Part shown: positions 7,362-15,362 of the stretch, in pieces
Layout: every line of letters begins with the position of its first letter
Position numbering within the stretch: position 1 is the first letter of the stretch
NCBI GenBank assembly: GCA_946480995.1
Contig: CAMLMF010000004.1
Location: 1-20,741 of the forward strand
Reading direction: 5' to 3'
Origin: an uncultured Bdellovibrio sp.
GTDB lineage: Bacteria; Bdellovibrionota; Bdellovibrionia; Bdellovibrionales; Bdellovibrionaceae
Length of the DNA stretch: 20,741 nt
Program-made: the position numbers and the translations under genes
Notes under the pieces: model-generated
The model's database searches: none
What the model was told of the DNA's origin: nothing
The model's input: only the letters and a program-made list of their open reading frames with translations

Positions 7362-7985
7362 ATGAAATACATCTTAGCTTTAGGATTTTTACTTTTTTCT
7401 TATAACACTCTTGCTCTCGATACGAGCGAAGAATATCCCCAAGGTCACGTAAACTTTGAAGCCTATTCAATTCACGAAAAATCAGGCAGTACTTTTTTTG
7501 CACTTTCAGGCTATGGACACTCGCGCTGGCTGAATCCGTCGATATCTATTCAGCAGACTCCGGCCGCGTCTGAAGAAGAGTCATCTATGGACTATTGCCT
7601 TGGTAACTTTTCGCATGTCTATGCTGGCCAATTTGATGTTGATTTTATGATTCATGCAACCACGGCGGGGCAAGAAACCACGACCCGTCTAACCACGGAA
7701 GTCACGCATCCATTTGTCTTACTGACGCCCTATATTCGCGCAGCTACCGAAATATTGAATGGAGAGCACACGGAAAGTGCAGCCCTGGGCCTTAGCTGGT
7801 TCGCGCAATCGTCACTGGAGGCTTTGATAGAATACTCCGAAGAGTTCGCAGATGAGCGCACTGCTTACGCGGCAGTAGGCCTCAACTACAAATCCACTGA
7901 AAATATGGAAATTGTCAGTGAGGTGGGTCACCAATACTCAAATGGCGACACGCTAACAAGTCTTGGTATTATCTGGACTCAATGA
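7362..7985 (+). CDS. hypothetical exported protein, probable small outer-membrane beta-barrel
   Basis: Not recognised as a named family. The 207-residue product begins with a clear signal peptide (MKYILALGFLLFSYNTLA, likely cut after residue 19). The rest has no long hydrophobic helices. It alternates polar and nonpolar residues in short strands separated by turns (for example PFVLLTPYIRAATEI, SAALGLSWFAQ, TAYAAVGLNYKS, TLTSLGIIWTQ). The final strand rich in aromatics is typical of 8- to 10-strand outer-membrane barrels. Acidic residues are abundant. One cysteine is present (MDYCLG). GGAGAG lies just before the ATG. It is transcribed alone from a 120-nt upstream region that shows no FNR box, and its end overlaps the convergent nnrS gene by 7 nt. 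Confidence 0.75.
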   Translation: MKYILALGFLLFSYNTLALDTSEEYPQGHVNFEAYSIHEKSGSTFFALSGYGHSRWLNPSISIQQTPAASEEESSMDYCLGNFSHVYAGQFDVDFMIHATTAGQETTTRLTTEVTHPFVLLTPYIRAATEILNGEHTESAALGLSWFAQSSLEALIEYSEEFADERTAYAAVGLNYKSTENMEIVSEVGHQYSNGDTLTSLGIIWTQ

Positions 7986-9124
7986 GAAGGCGGTCCCTTA
8001 ATTTTTATCATTTTGGGGATAAATAAATATCCCCAAACCAACAAACCTAAAATCCACGTGTACGCCGCGTACAACAAGTGCGATTGATAAATATGCGGAG
8101 CAAAGCCCGCCGACAAGCGTGTCAGTCCCGCAAGCGCCAACAAACCAGCCCCGATAAATAGTACTTTTGATTTTTTTTCTATTTCCATATCATGCTTACC
8201 ATGGGAAAGGCTGACTCGGGTCGCAATCATTAAGGTCATCAGACCTAATCCAGAAACAAGAATCACGTGAAGGATATGAACCCTTTGATCAGGAAATAAC
8301 ACCAAAGCCCACTGCCCTAGAAGTAAAAACCACGCGGAAGCCCACAGCCAATAACTTTGAAAAGCTTTTCTTTGGGGCCATTTGTGAAGTTTCCAGAAGT
8401 AAACGGCGATGAATGTAACAACCATGGCACGAAGTAAATACGCTATAACTTTATTTGAACCCACTTCTAACACAAAGCTTAGTAAGAATAAAACAGCAAG
8501 ACTCGTGAACAACTGCAAGCGGGGTTTTGCTTTCGCAGACTCTGTTGGCAACGGCGCCCAACCAAGCAGGGCTGGAATCAAGCGACTGCCGACCCCTAAC
8601 ACCAAACAAAGAACATAGGCTTGCAAAAAGAATAAGCGCCCCAACGTGTAGAGGTCCTGGGGGACGTTGATGAACTCGGCAAGCAACAAAAGAACACTGC
8701 CCGCAAAACCCGCGGCGACACCAAAACCCACAAATAAAAATGAATCGGGAGGATTACTTTTTCGATTCAAAAATCTTCGCATCATAAAGGCTATCAGAAA
8801 AACAAACAGGGCAATGACCATCCCGTAAAACCACCCTTTACTCTGCGGGACGAGGCTTAAAAACAAACCGGCGAGCAAAGTGAACGCCATTTTTTGTTCA
8901 CCCTCGGTTGGACCAAAGCTTTCAGTAAAACGTGGAGCCGCTGTCATTAAAAATCCACACACAAAACAAAGAAAAAAACCACCCATCATAATTTCAGGAT
9001 GATGCAACCCCGGGTAGGTCACCAGATTCCACGGGAATAAAATCCACAGGAGGACTCCCCAAAGACCCAACAGCCAGCCTGCGGGAAAGAAGTATCGATA
9101 TGCATCCATCTGTGTCGTTGCCAT
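7979..9124 (-). CDS. nnrS: NnrS family membrane protein
   Basis: A haem- and copper-containing inner-membrane protein linked to resistance to nitrosative stress and regularly co-regulated with denitrification genes. The 381-residue product is almost wholly hydrophobic, with about 12 membrane helices. N-terminal HHPEIMMGGFF and GFLMTAAPRFTE match the conserved NnrS start, where a histidine-rich loop precedes GFLLTA-type helices. Other conserved patches are LGVGSRLIPALLGW and HILHVILVSGLGLMTLMIATRVSLSHG. A longer reading begins at 9172, but that ATG would lie upstream of the start site predicted from the FNR-type promoter, whereas 9124 gives a 28-nt leader and the family's usual N-terminus. Its ribosome binding site is poor (GGGG). 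It is preceded by a perfect TTGAT-N4-ATCAA box, which supports control by NO or low oxygen. Confidence 0.9.
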   Translation of the reverse strand: MATTQMDAYRYFFPAGWLLGLWGVLLWILFPWNLVTYPGLHHPEIMMGGFFLCFVCGFLMTAAPRFTESFGPTEGEQKMAFTLLAGLFLSLVPQSKGWFYGMVIALFVFLIAFMMRRFLNRKSNPPDSFLFVGFGVAAGFAGSVLLLLAEFINVPQDLYTLGRLFFLQAYVLCLVLGVGSRLIPALLGWAPLPTESAKAKPRLQLFTSLAVLFLLSFVLEVGSNKVIAYLLRAMVVTFIAVYFWKLHKWPQRKAFQSYWLWASAWFLLLGQWALVLFPDQRVHILHVILVSGLGLMTLMIATRVSLSHGKHDMEIEKKSKVLFIGAGLLALAGLTRLSAGFAPHIYQSHLLYAAYTWILGLLVWGYLFIPKMIKIKGPPSH

Positions 9125-9158
9125 AATAAAACCCCAGCTAAATCTAAGACATAGGTTT

Positions 9159-9200
9159 ATGTTACCGAGCATATCCGGACCTGTCTTTGATTCAAATCAA
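9159..9200 (-). promoter_or_regulatory. FNR/DNR-type class II promoter of nnrS
   Basis: TTGATTCAAATCAA (9187-9200) matches TTGAT-N4-ATCAA at 10 of 10 positions. Exactly 22 nt downstream on the minus strand lies TAACAT (9164-9159), a 4/6 match to TATAAT. This puts the box at -41.5 relative to a start near 9152. No matching -10 is placed for the plus-strand trhP gene, so control is assigned to nnrS. Confidence 0.8.
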
Positions 9201-9281
9201 GAAAATGCACTCTATCAAACCCCCGGGTGTATTTTATCCCGTTTTATTGCAATCCTTCGCCCAAAACCTTAGAAGCTCCCT

Positions 9282-10541
9282 ATGACACCAGAACTATTAA
9301 TGCCCGCCGGATCTTTAGAAAAATTAAAATATGCCTTTGAATATGGCGCCGATGCCGTTTATGTCGGCATTCCCCTATTTAGTCTTCGCGCTCGCGAAAA
9401 TGAAATGGATTTTAACGATCTCAAAGAGGGCATTGCCCTGGCTCGGGCCAAGAATAAAAAAATCTATGTCACAGCGAATATTTTCGCACGGAATCTAAAA
9501 TTAAAATCATTCAAAGAAAATTTTAAAAAGTGGATCGACCTGAAACCTAACGCATTTATCATGAGTGACCCTGGGTTAATGATGATCGCCAAAGAAGTCG
9601 ATCCCACTGTGAACATTCACCTTAGCGTCCAAGCCAACTGCATGAACTGGCAAAGTGTAAAGTTTTGGCAACAACAAGGTGTCACACGGGTCATTTTAAG
9701 TCGCGAACTGCGCTTAGAAGAAATCAAAGAAATACGCGACCGTGTACCCGACATCGAGCTTGAAGCTTTCGTGCACGGATCCATCTGTATCGCCTATTCA
9801 GGCCGCTGTCTGCTGTCACACTATATGAGCTACCGCGACGCCAACCAAGGTGTTTGTGATAATAGCTGCCGCTATGGTTACAATATTCATAAAGCGGAAG
9901 TCGAAAAAGATCAGGAGTTCTATCTAGAAGACCTGCGCAACAAAGGTGAGTTCTATCAAATCGACGAAGACGAAAACGGCACTTACATCATGAATGCGAA
10001 AGACCTTTGCGTTATTGAACACCTGCAAGAGCTTCGCGATGCCGGTATTTGTTCATTCAAAGTCGAAGGTCGCACGAAATCTCTATATTACGCCTCTTTA
10101 GTTTCAAAAATTTATCGCCAAGCCATTGACGACATGATGCTGGGTAAAAAATTTGATGTTTCCTTACTGAACGAGCTGAATAAAATTCCGAATCGCGGTT
10201 ATCACAAAGGCTTTGTCGCTGGAAAGCTAAGTCACGAATCGCAAGAGTATCGCCATTCAACATCGCGCAACTACACCCAACGTTTTGCCGGCGTGGTTTT
10301 AGGCAATTCCCATAAAAATGGCTATGTAAAAATCGAAGCTCGCCATCGTCTGCGTCCGGGGGAAGAGTTAGAAATCATATCGCCGACCGGCACACTTAAA
10401 ACTGTGGTGGGAAATATTTTAAACGACCAAGGTGAATCCGTACCCCAAGCTGGTGGCGGAGGCCTGACATTTCATCTGCAAATGCCCCAGCAAGTTCCTG
10501 CGTATTCCCTTGTTAGTCTTATCGAAAAGGGTGGCTTTTAG
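9282..10541 (+). CDS. trhP: tRNA U34 hydroxylase TrhP (YegQ), peptidase U32 family
   Basis: A U32-family protein that helps install 5-hydroxyuridine at position 34 of tRNAs, the precursor of the cmo5U/mcmo5U wobble modification, in the prephenate-dependent route. The 419-residue product matches E. coli YegQ nearly end to end: PELLMPAGSLEKLKYAFEYG, MSDPGLMMIAKE, NIHLSVQANCMNW, RVILSRELRLEEIKEIRDRV, EAFVHGSICIAYSGRCLLS. Four cysteines (C169, C176, C192, C196) in the pattern C-x6-C-x15-C-x3-C are the presumed iron-sulphur ligands. The start gives the usual family N-terminus, although the ribosome binding site is weak. It is somewhat shorter at the C-terminus than E. coli YegQ. It is divergent from nnrS and probably not functionally linked to the nitric-oxide genes. 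Confidence 0.9.
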   Translation: MTPELLMPAGSLEKLKYAFEYGADAVYVGIPLFSLRARENEMDFNDLKEGIALARAKNKKIYVTANIFARNLKLKSFKENFKKWIDLKPNAFIMSDPGLMMIAKEVDPTVNIHLSVQANCMNWQSVKFWQQQGVTRVILSRELRLEEIKEIRDRVPDIELEAFVHGSICIAYSGRCLLSHYMSYRDANQGVCDNSCRYGYNIHKAEVEKDQEFYLEDLRNKGEFYQIDEDENGTYIMNAKDLCVIEHLQELRDAGICSFKVEGRTKSLYYASLVSKIYRQAIDDMMLGKKFDVSLLNELNKIPNRGYHKGFVAGKLSHESQEYRHSTSRNYTQRFAGVVLGNSHKNGYVKIEARHRLRPGEELEIISPTGTLKTVVGNILNDQGESVPQAGGGGLTFHLQMPQQVPAYSLVSLIEKGGF

Positions 10542-10547
10542 CCACCC
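10529..10547 (-). terminator. hairpin shared by trhP and the 45-aa gene, terminator on the minus strand
   Basis: GGGTGGC (10529-10535) and GCCACCC (10541-10547) make a perfect 7-bp GC-rich stem with a five-base loop that carries both stop codons. Reading the minus strand, the stem is followed by TTTTC, so it would end the 45-aa transcript. On the plus strand no T-run follows. Confidence 0.6.
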
Positions 10548-10675
10548 GCCAGAATCAAACCGAACGCACTCGCACCACAAATAACCATCGAGCCTCCGAC
10601 GATACCAAATGCGGCGACGGTAACTAAAATCAAGCCAAGAATATTGCTAATGATAACACCTTTTAGGACTTCCAT
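10538..10675 (-). CDS. 45-residue two-helix membrane microprotein under an FNR-type promoter
   Basis: Not recognised as any named family. The reading frame starts MEVLKGVIISNILGLILV and ends GLILAGG. Almost all residues are hydrophobic or small (Gly, Ala, Ser), giving two short transmembrane stretches (about 5-25 and 28-44) joined by a glycine-rich GGSM turn. One cysteine lies at residue 33. Evidence that it is real: GAGGTG is correctly spaced before the ATG, a near-consensus FNR/DNR box with a -10 sits at the right distance upstream, and a GC-rich hairpin with a T-run follows the stop. Its end overlaps the convergent trhP stop by 4 nt. It lies between two NO-linked units (nnrS and the nor operon), so a role near NorCB or the respiratory chain is inferred. 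Confidence 0.7.
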   Translation of the reverse strand: MEVLKGVIISNILGLILVTVAAFGIVGGSMVICGASAFGLILAGG

Positions 10676-10697
10676 TTTCACCTCTTTAGGTCTCTGC

Positions 10698-10740
10698 ATC
10701 CTAATCTTTATGCAGAACTTAAAGACATGATTGAAATCAA
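10698..10740 (-). promoter_or_regulatory. FNR/DNR-type promoter of the 45-aa membrane protein
   Basis: ATGAT-TGAA-ATCAA (10727-10740) matches the box at 9 of 10 positions. TAGGAT (10703-10698) is the -10, 23 nt downstream on the minus strand, giving a start near 10691 and a 16-nt leader. The same geometry is found at norC, nnrS and the DUF2249 gene. Confidence 0.65.
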
Positions 10741-10797
10741 TAAATAGCCGTCCCTATAATAAATTGCGCCCTTTCGTGACGGGGATCATATGTACAG

Positions 10798-12594
10798 CTA
10801 TGTACTCTGCGCCTCACCGGCATCTGATCTTTTTTCTTTTCCGTCAACCAAGGTGGACAGTAAAGTTGCTAACTGATTAATATTGCTGGTTTGCGCATTC
10901 ATCTGATCAGAAAAAGCCGAAACTTCTTCCGCCGCCGAAGCATTCTGTTGCGTCGAAGAATCCAATTCATTTACGGCTTGGCTGATTTGATTAATACCTT
11001 TTGATTGCTCTTCACTGGCCATAGATATTTCCAAATTAATAGTCGAAATTTGCGAAATCGTATCCACGATCTTGCCTAAAAACTCTTCGCTCGAAGACGC
11101 TTTACGGGCTCCATCTTCGACCTTGTCACTGCTGTCTTTAATCAAGACGGCGATATCCTTCGCAGCTGCAGAGCTCTTTTGCGCTAAGGTCCTGACGGCA
11201 TCAGCAACAACGGCGAAACCTTTTCCTTGTTCCCCAGCGCGGGCCGCCTCCACCGCAGCATTTAGCGCCAAAAGATTCGTTTGAAATGAAATGTCTTCGA
11301 TAACGTTAATGATCTCTTCAATTTTGCTAGAGCTTTGTGAGATCCCAGACATCGCCTGCATCAGTTGCTGCATTTCGATTTTGCTTTTTTCGGCGACTTC
11401 TCGTCCCTGTGCCGAAAGATCTGCAGCGAGCTTCGCTTTATCGGCATTCACTTTCACTGTGCTGCTAAGCTCTTCCATCGAGGCAACCACCTCTTCAAGG
11501 GAACTTGCGGATTCGACCGAACCTGTCGCAACCATGTGGCTTGCCGACGTCAGCTGTTTGCTGCCTAGTAAAATTGATTCCGAAGCACTAAAAAGACTGC
11601 CTACAGCTTGGCGCAACGAAGAATCAAGATTCTTAATCATGATTGTACCAAGAACGGCAATCAAAATTGTAACCACTATCAAACACAACAACGAAATGTA
11701 AAATAGCTTGGTCGTTTTTCCATGTAAAACTTGAATGATGCCTTCAACATGATCGATTTCGAAATTAATGATCTCGCCTAAACTATTTAAAGCTTTGGTG
11801 ATGTCTTCATAAAAGCGTGTTGGATCTTCGTTAAAGTTCCCTTCGCTTCCTTTGCTGACAATCTTGTTATAGGTCTCTTGCACCCGCAGCCACTCTGCCG
11901 ACTTTTGAAACTCTGCCAGTTTTCCTTTGGCTTCCGCGGATACAACCAAAGCAGGTGAGCCCAGATTTAAAACCACGCCCGTGCGTAAACTCTCTAGTCC
12001 AGACACTTGCAGGTTCGAAAGGGGCTTATCCAATGCTATGACATTCAGAATATTCGCACGCAGTCGACCGCCCTGCTCTTTACCCAGCTCTAACATCACC
12101 AGGCCCAAAAAACTCATCTCCACCCCTTCAAAGGCCTGATCCGACGCTACGACAACGTCTATATCAATAATTTTAGCGATGATGCGCGTGATTTCTTTGG
12201 TAGCCTCCGCGGGAGTCAAACTTTTATTTTTAACATTTGCGCGAAAAGCTTCTATATCAGCTCGGGATTGCGTAAAAATTTGCTCCGCCTTAACATCCAC
12301 TTGAATTTTTTTATACTGCTCTAAAGACGCCGCCCATTTTTCGTCGACAACCTTATGATGTTGTTCTAGCTGTGCAAGATCCAGTTTGCCACTCAAAAAA
12401 AGAGCTGTCTTCGCCCTTTCAAGCTGTGCATTGTGAATAAGCTCAGAATTGGTTTTGAGAAGTCTGCCGTTTTCAACAATTTCACTAGAATGTGCTAAAA
12501 TTGTCCAATTCGAATTCAGATAGAATGCTCCGAAAATAAAAGCAACAAGCGCAGGTAAAACGATCAGACCAACAATTTTCCACTTTAAACTCAT
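10798..12594 (-). CDS. methyl-accepting chemotaxis protein with putative NIT-like sensor
   Basis: A membrane chemoreceptor of 598 residues. A transmembrane helix (about 6-26) leads into a helical periplasmic sensor of about 270 residues, then a second helix (about 297-320) and a cytoplasmic signalling coil. The tip motif [20 protein letters not shown] near 433-453 and [15 protein letters not shown] identify the CheA/CheW-binding hairpin. No clear HAMP domain follows the second helix. The sensor has arginine-containing helices [11 protein letters not shown] (about 57-67) and [12 protein letters not shown] (about 172-183), which recall the paired arginine motifs of nitrate/nitrite-sensing NIT domains; this assignment is tentative. 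The ATG at 12594 is chosen over a GTG at 12600 because GGAG (12603-12600) is then correctly spaced. It follows norD by 37 nt with no visible promoter or terminator between them, so it is probably co-transcribed. Confidence 0.88.
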   Translation of the reverse strand: MSLKWKIVGLIVLPALVAFIFGAFYLNSNWTILAHSSEIVENGRLLKTNSELIHNAQLERAKTALFLSGKLDLAQLEQHHKVVDEKWAASLEQYKKIQVDVKAEQIFTQSRADIEAFRANVKNKSLTPAEATKEITRIIAKIIDIDVVVASDQAFEGVEMSFLGLVMLELGKEQGGRLRANILNVIALDKPLSNLQVSGLESLRTGVVLNLGSPALVVSAEAKGKLAEFQKSAEWLRVQETYNKIVSKGSEGNFNEDPTRFYEDITKALNSLGEIINFEIDHVEGIIQVLHGKTTKLFYISLLCLIVVTILIAVLGTIMIKNLDSSLRQAVGSLFSASESILLGSKQLTSASHMVATGSVESASSLEEVVASMEELSSTVKVNADKAKLAADLSAQGREVAEKSKIEMQQLMQAMSGISQSSSKIEEIINVIEDISFQTNLLALNAAVEAARAGEQGKGFAVVADAVRTLAQKSSAAAKDIAVLIKDSSDKVEDGARKASSSEEFLGKIVDTISQISTINLEISMASEEQSKGINQISQAVNELDSSTQQNASAAEEVSAFSDQMNAQTSNINQLATLLSTLVDGKEKRSDAGEAQST

Positions 12595-12631
12595 GACCAC
12601 TCCGATAAGTTTGTTAAATCCACTGGGACCA

Positions 12632-14572
12632 CTATTTTAATAAGCTTGCGAATAACGCGGTTAAAGCTCTGGGTAATTTACGCGGGCTCGAAAGAATTTG
12701 GACATTCGCGGCACCAAACATTTGCGGTAAATAAAATTTCGCGTCTTCTTCCACCGCAAGACATTTGATGTGCACGCTGTCCCGGCGCGCTTCGCGCAAG
12801 ACTTGTTTAATATCTTCCATTCCGTAGCGTCCCTCGTAGTGATCATAGTCCGACGCCTTGCCATCGCTAATCAAGAATATAAATTTGTGTCTAGATGACG
12901 AATTTCGCAAAGTATGCAGAGCATGCCGCAAGGCTGGACCTATGCGCGTGTACCCCACAGGTTCTAAGGCACTTAACTTTTTTTTTAGCACGGTCCACGA
13001 ATCAGAGAAATCCTTCAGGACATCATAAACACATTGATGGCGAGTGTTGCTGTGAAAGGCCGCCACAGCAATGGTTTCAGGGTCTTGCGAAAAAGCGTCC
13101 CCCACCAGCCTAACACTGTCCTTGATGACATCTAAAATTCTGTGGTTCGCAACCCAAGAATCCGTCGACAGACTGTTGTCTAAAAGAAGCAAGCATTGCC
13201 AATCTTTTTTTTGTTTTTTATTACGAAAATATAATCGATCATCGGACGAATGGCCGCCTTTGATATCGGCAAAACGATTCACCACGGCGTCTATATCAAG
13301 CTCTACTCCGTCCCGTTGCCGCTTCTGCCATAAGGGTTTGTGGCGAATTTGATCAAATATTTTAAGAATTTCTTTACGCTCTTTATAATAGCTTTGATCT
13401 AAAACATAAAGTGGTCCTGCCGGAGGACGGCGAACTTCCAGACGACACCAGTCGGACCGATAAGACTTCCTTTTAAAATCCCATTCGGGATAAAAGAACA
13501 CTTCACCGAAAGTTTCATCTGGTTCCTTGTCCGGAAGAAGATCTGGGGCAACACCATTAAGCCGAATGTCGGCCTTATAAATAGATAATGTTCTTTCTCG
13601 ACTGCGCGTTACTTCATTAATTTTCAAGTCTTCAAGGGCTTCACTGTGTTCCTGCAAGTTGTCGTCGCCGTCTTCAGTGCGCATCCCTCCTTGGTATTCT
13701 TCTAAGGTTTCAACCTTTTCAAAGGCATGCAAAACAGGATTATTTTCATCTTTGGCTTTTTGCAGATTTACAGCGATAACGTCTTCGCGCGTTTTGCCTT
13801 GGACTTCTGTACCGCTTGGCAGTGCCTCAGGCCCCACTTGATCTTGCGTCTCTTGTAAAACCGAGCCGTCAATGCCCGCGGGCATCAGTAAACCCCACAG
13901 GATAAAGGCTTCATCCGCCAACTCAGGTCCTGCTGGTAACGACGCAAAATATTCCTTATAAACTACTTTTGCGAATTTCCAAAACGTAAAGGTGCTCTTA
14001 TGATTCTGACATAGAAGATGCTTCCACGGATTTTGCGCATAGTTTTGTGACAATACTGCATAAATCCAGTCGGCCAAAATTCCATTCTGGGTGTTTCTCT
14101 CTGGAGCCGACAATGAACTCAGTTCTTTTTGTGTCTGCTTTCTCAACATTTCCAGAACCTGCAGGGAGCCCGGAAACTCAAGCTCAATAAATTGATAAAT
14201 CTGATAAATAGCTAAACACGTGTAAACCTTCTTTTCGATGCTTGAAAGGTTTTCTGGTGGCAAACAAAATCCCAACTGCTTCGCGGAACAATAAAATAGT
14301 GTTCTTTGAATATACAAAAGCTCATTAAGTTCTTTGCAGGCAAAAGGGCACAACGAACGTGGAAAATAAAAGTGAACCCCTGAAAATCCACCCATACGCT
14401 CGGCTTCCAAAATCTGAATGGGCTCACGACACAAGGACTTTGAAATAATATGCAGCCGTCCTTCGAGGTCTGATAGGTTCGCACGCTGCTCATAATGCGC
14501 CGGAGGCGGCGCCGCAGTCAGTTTTTTAAAAAGGCGATGACCAAAAGCAAAAAACTTTTCGTCAAAACCCAT
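12632..14572 (-). CDS. norD: NO reductase activation protein NorD (VWA domain)
   Basis: An assembly or activation factor for the NorCB nitric oxide reductase that works with the NorQ ATPase, probably in insertion of the non-haem iron. The 646-residue cytoplasmic protein has a helical N-terminal half and an acidic middle (about 240-320). A C-terminal von Willebrand A domain starts near 455 with MIDAS motif DNSLS (D465, S467, S469). Later come [16 protein letters not shown] and the [21 protein letters not shown] segment typical of NorD. The start lies one base after the norQ stop and lacks its own ribosome binding site, so translation is coupled to norQ. Confidence 0.92.
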   Translation of the reverse strand: MGFDEKFFAFGHRLFKKLTAAPPPAHYEQRANLSDLEGRLHIISKSLCREPIQILEAERMGGFSGVHFYFPRSLCPFACKELNELLYIQRTLFYCSAKQLGFCLPPENLSSIEKKVYTCLAIYQIYQFIELEFPGSLQVLEMLRKQTQKELSSLSAPERNTQNGILADWIYAVLSQNYAQNPWKHLLCQNHKSTFTFWKFAKVVYKEYFASLPAGPELADEAFILWGLLMPAGIDGSVLQETQDQVGPEALPSGTEVQGKTREDVIAVNLQKAKDENNPVLHAFEKVETLEEYQGGMRTEDGDDNLQEHSEALEDLKINEVTRSRERTLSIYKADIRLNGVAPDLLPDKEPDETFGEVFFYPEWDFKRKSYRSDWCRLEVRRPPAGPLYVLDQSYYKERKEILKIFDQIRHKPLWQKRQRDGVELDIDAVVNRFADIKGGHSSDDRLYFRNKKQKKDWQCLLLLDNSLSTDSWVANHRILDVIKDSVRLVGDAFSQDPETIAVAAFHSNTRHQCVYDVLKDFSDSWTVLKKKLSALEPVGYTRIGPALRHALHTLRNSSSRHKFIFLISDGKASDYDHYEGRYGMEDIKQVLREARRDSVHIKCLAVEEDAKFYLPQMFGAANVQILSSPRKLPRALTALFASLLK

Positions 14573-14573
14573 T

Positions 14574-15362
14574 TCAGAAAATCATGGCTGCCACGTCTCG
14601 CAACGCCGTCATGATGTCTCCTTCATCGGTTAAAGGCTGAATGATCGCCACGTCACAGGCTCTGCGTGGATTTAAACCGTCACGAATGACCTTGCCTGCA
14701 TCCACCAAAAGACGCGTGGAAGCCGTTTCCGCAAGGCCCAGCTCTTTCAGATTGCGGATCTTTTCGGCAAAGCGCACTAGCTTTTTTGCGATGTCTAAAG
14801 TGCATCCGGACTCTGTCGCGACGATCTCTGTTTCGAGGTCTGCTTTGGGATAATCAAAATGCACGGCCACGAAACGTTGCCGCGTAGAAGGTTTAAGCTC
14901 TTTTAAGCCGCGCTGATAGCCTGGATTAAAACTTACGATAAGCATAAATTCAGGCGGCGCTTTGATTTCGTCACTTAATTTGTCGATAGTCAAAGAGCGA
15001 CGGTGATCAGTCAAGGGATGCAGAACCACGACGACATCTTCGCGGGCCTCTGAAATTTCATCTAAGTATAAAATGGCTCCTTCACGAATCGCCTTGGTCA
15101 CGGGGCCATCCTGCCAAACGGTATTGCCTCCTTGCACAATGTATCGACCGATCAGATCGACCGCCGACGTGTCTTCATTACAAGCCACCGAAATCAAGGG
15201 CCGACCAAGACTTGTCGCCATGGCTTCGACGAAGCGCGATTTGCCGCAGCCGGTGGGTCCCTTGAGCATCAGTGGCAGACGATTACGATAAGCAAGTTGA
15301 AAAATATGTTCTTCGTCGTCGATCGGTTTATAGAAAGGAATTTTAACTGTTGGAGCCAGCAT
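14574..15362 (-). CDS. norQ: NO reductase activation ATPase NorQ (MoxR/CbbQ family)
   Basis: AAA+ ATPase of the CbbQ/NorQ group, partner of NorD in maturing NorCB. The 262-residue product has the family N-terminus IPFYKPIDDEEHIFQLAYR, Walker A GPTGCGKS (35-42), Walker B ILYLDEIS with D101/E102, an asparagine-bearing sensor 1 segment (LIVSFNPGYQ), and a downstream arginine-rich STRQRF motif. A longer reading starts at 15428, but the ATG at 15362 follows the ribosome binding site AAAGGAAAGG and gives the usual NorQ length. It overlaps the end of norB by 20 nt. Confidence 0.94.
   Translation of the reverse strand: MLAPTVKIPFYKPIDDEEHIFQLAYRNRLPLMLKGPTGCGKSRFVEAMATSLGRPLISVACNEDTSAVDLIGRYIVQGGNTVWQDGPVTKAIREGAILYLDEISEAREDVVVVLHPLTDHRRSLTIDKLSDEIKAPPEFMLIVSFNPGYQRGLKELKPSTRQRFVAVHFDYPKADLETEIVATESGCTLDIAKKLVRFAEKIRNLKELGLAETASTRLLVDAGKVIRDGLNPRRACDVAIIQPLTDEGDIMTALRDVAAMIF

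Noticed and set aside
9125..9172. Upstream start for nnrS giving 16 extra residues
   Set aside because: The ATG at 9172 lies upstream of the start of transcription predicted from the FNR-type promoter, and the extension is not typical of NnrS.
10784..10805. TATGTAC direct repeat at the end of the chemoreceptor gene
   Set aside because: Only two 7-bp copies, at the end of a coding region, with no further context; could be chance.
11072..11701. Long open frames antisense to the chemoreceptor gene
   Set aside because: They are shadows of a strongly coding opposite strand, have no ribosome binding sites and show no protein-like composition.
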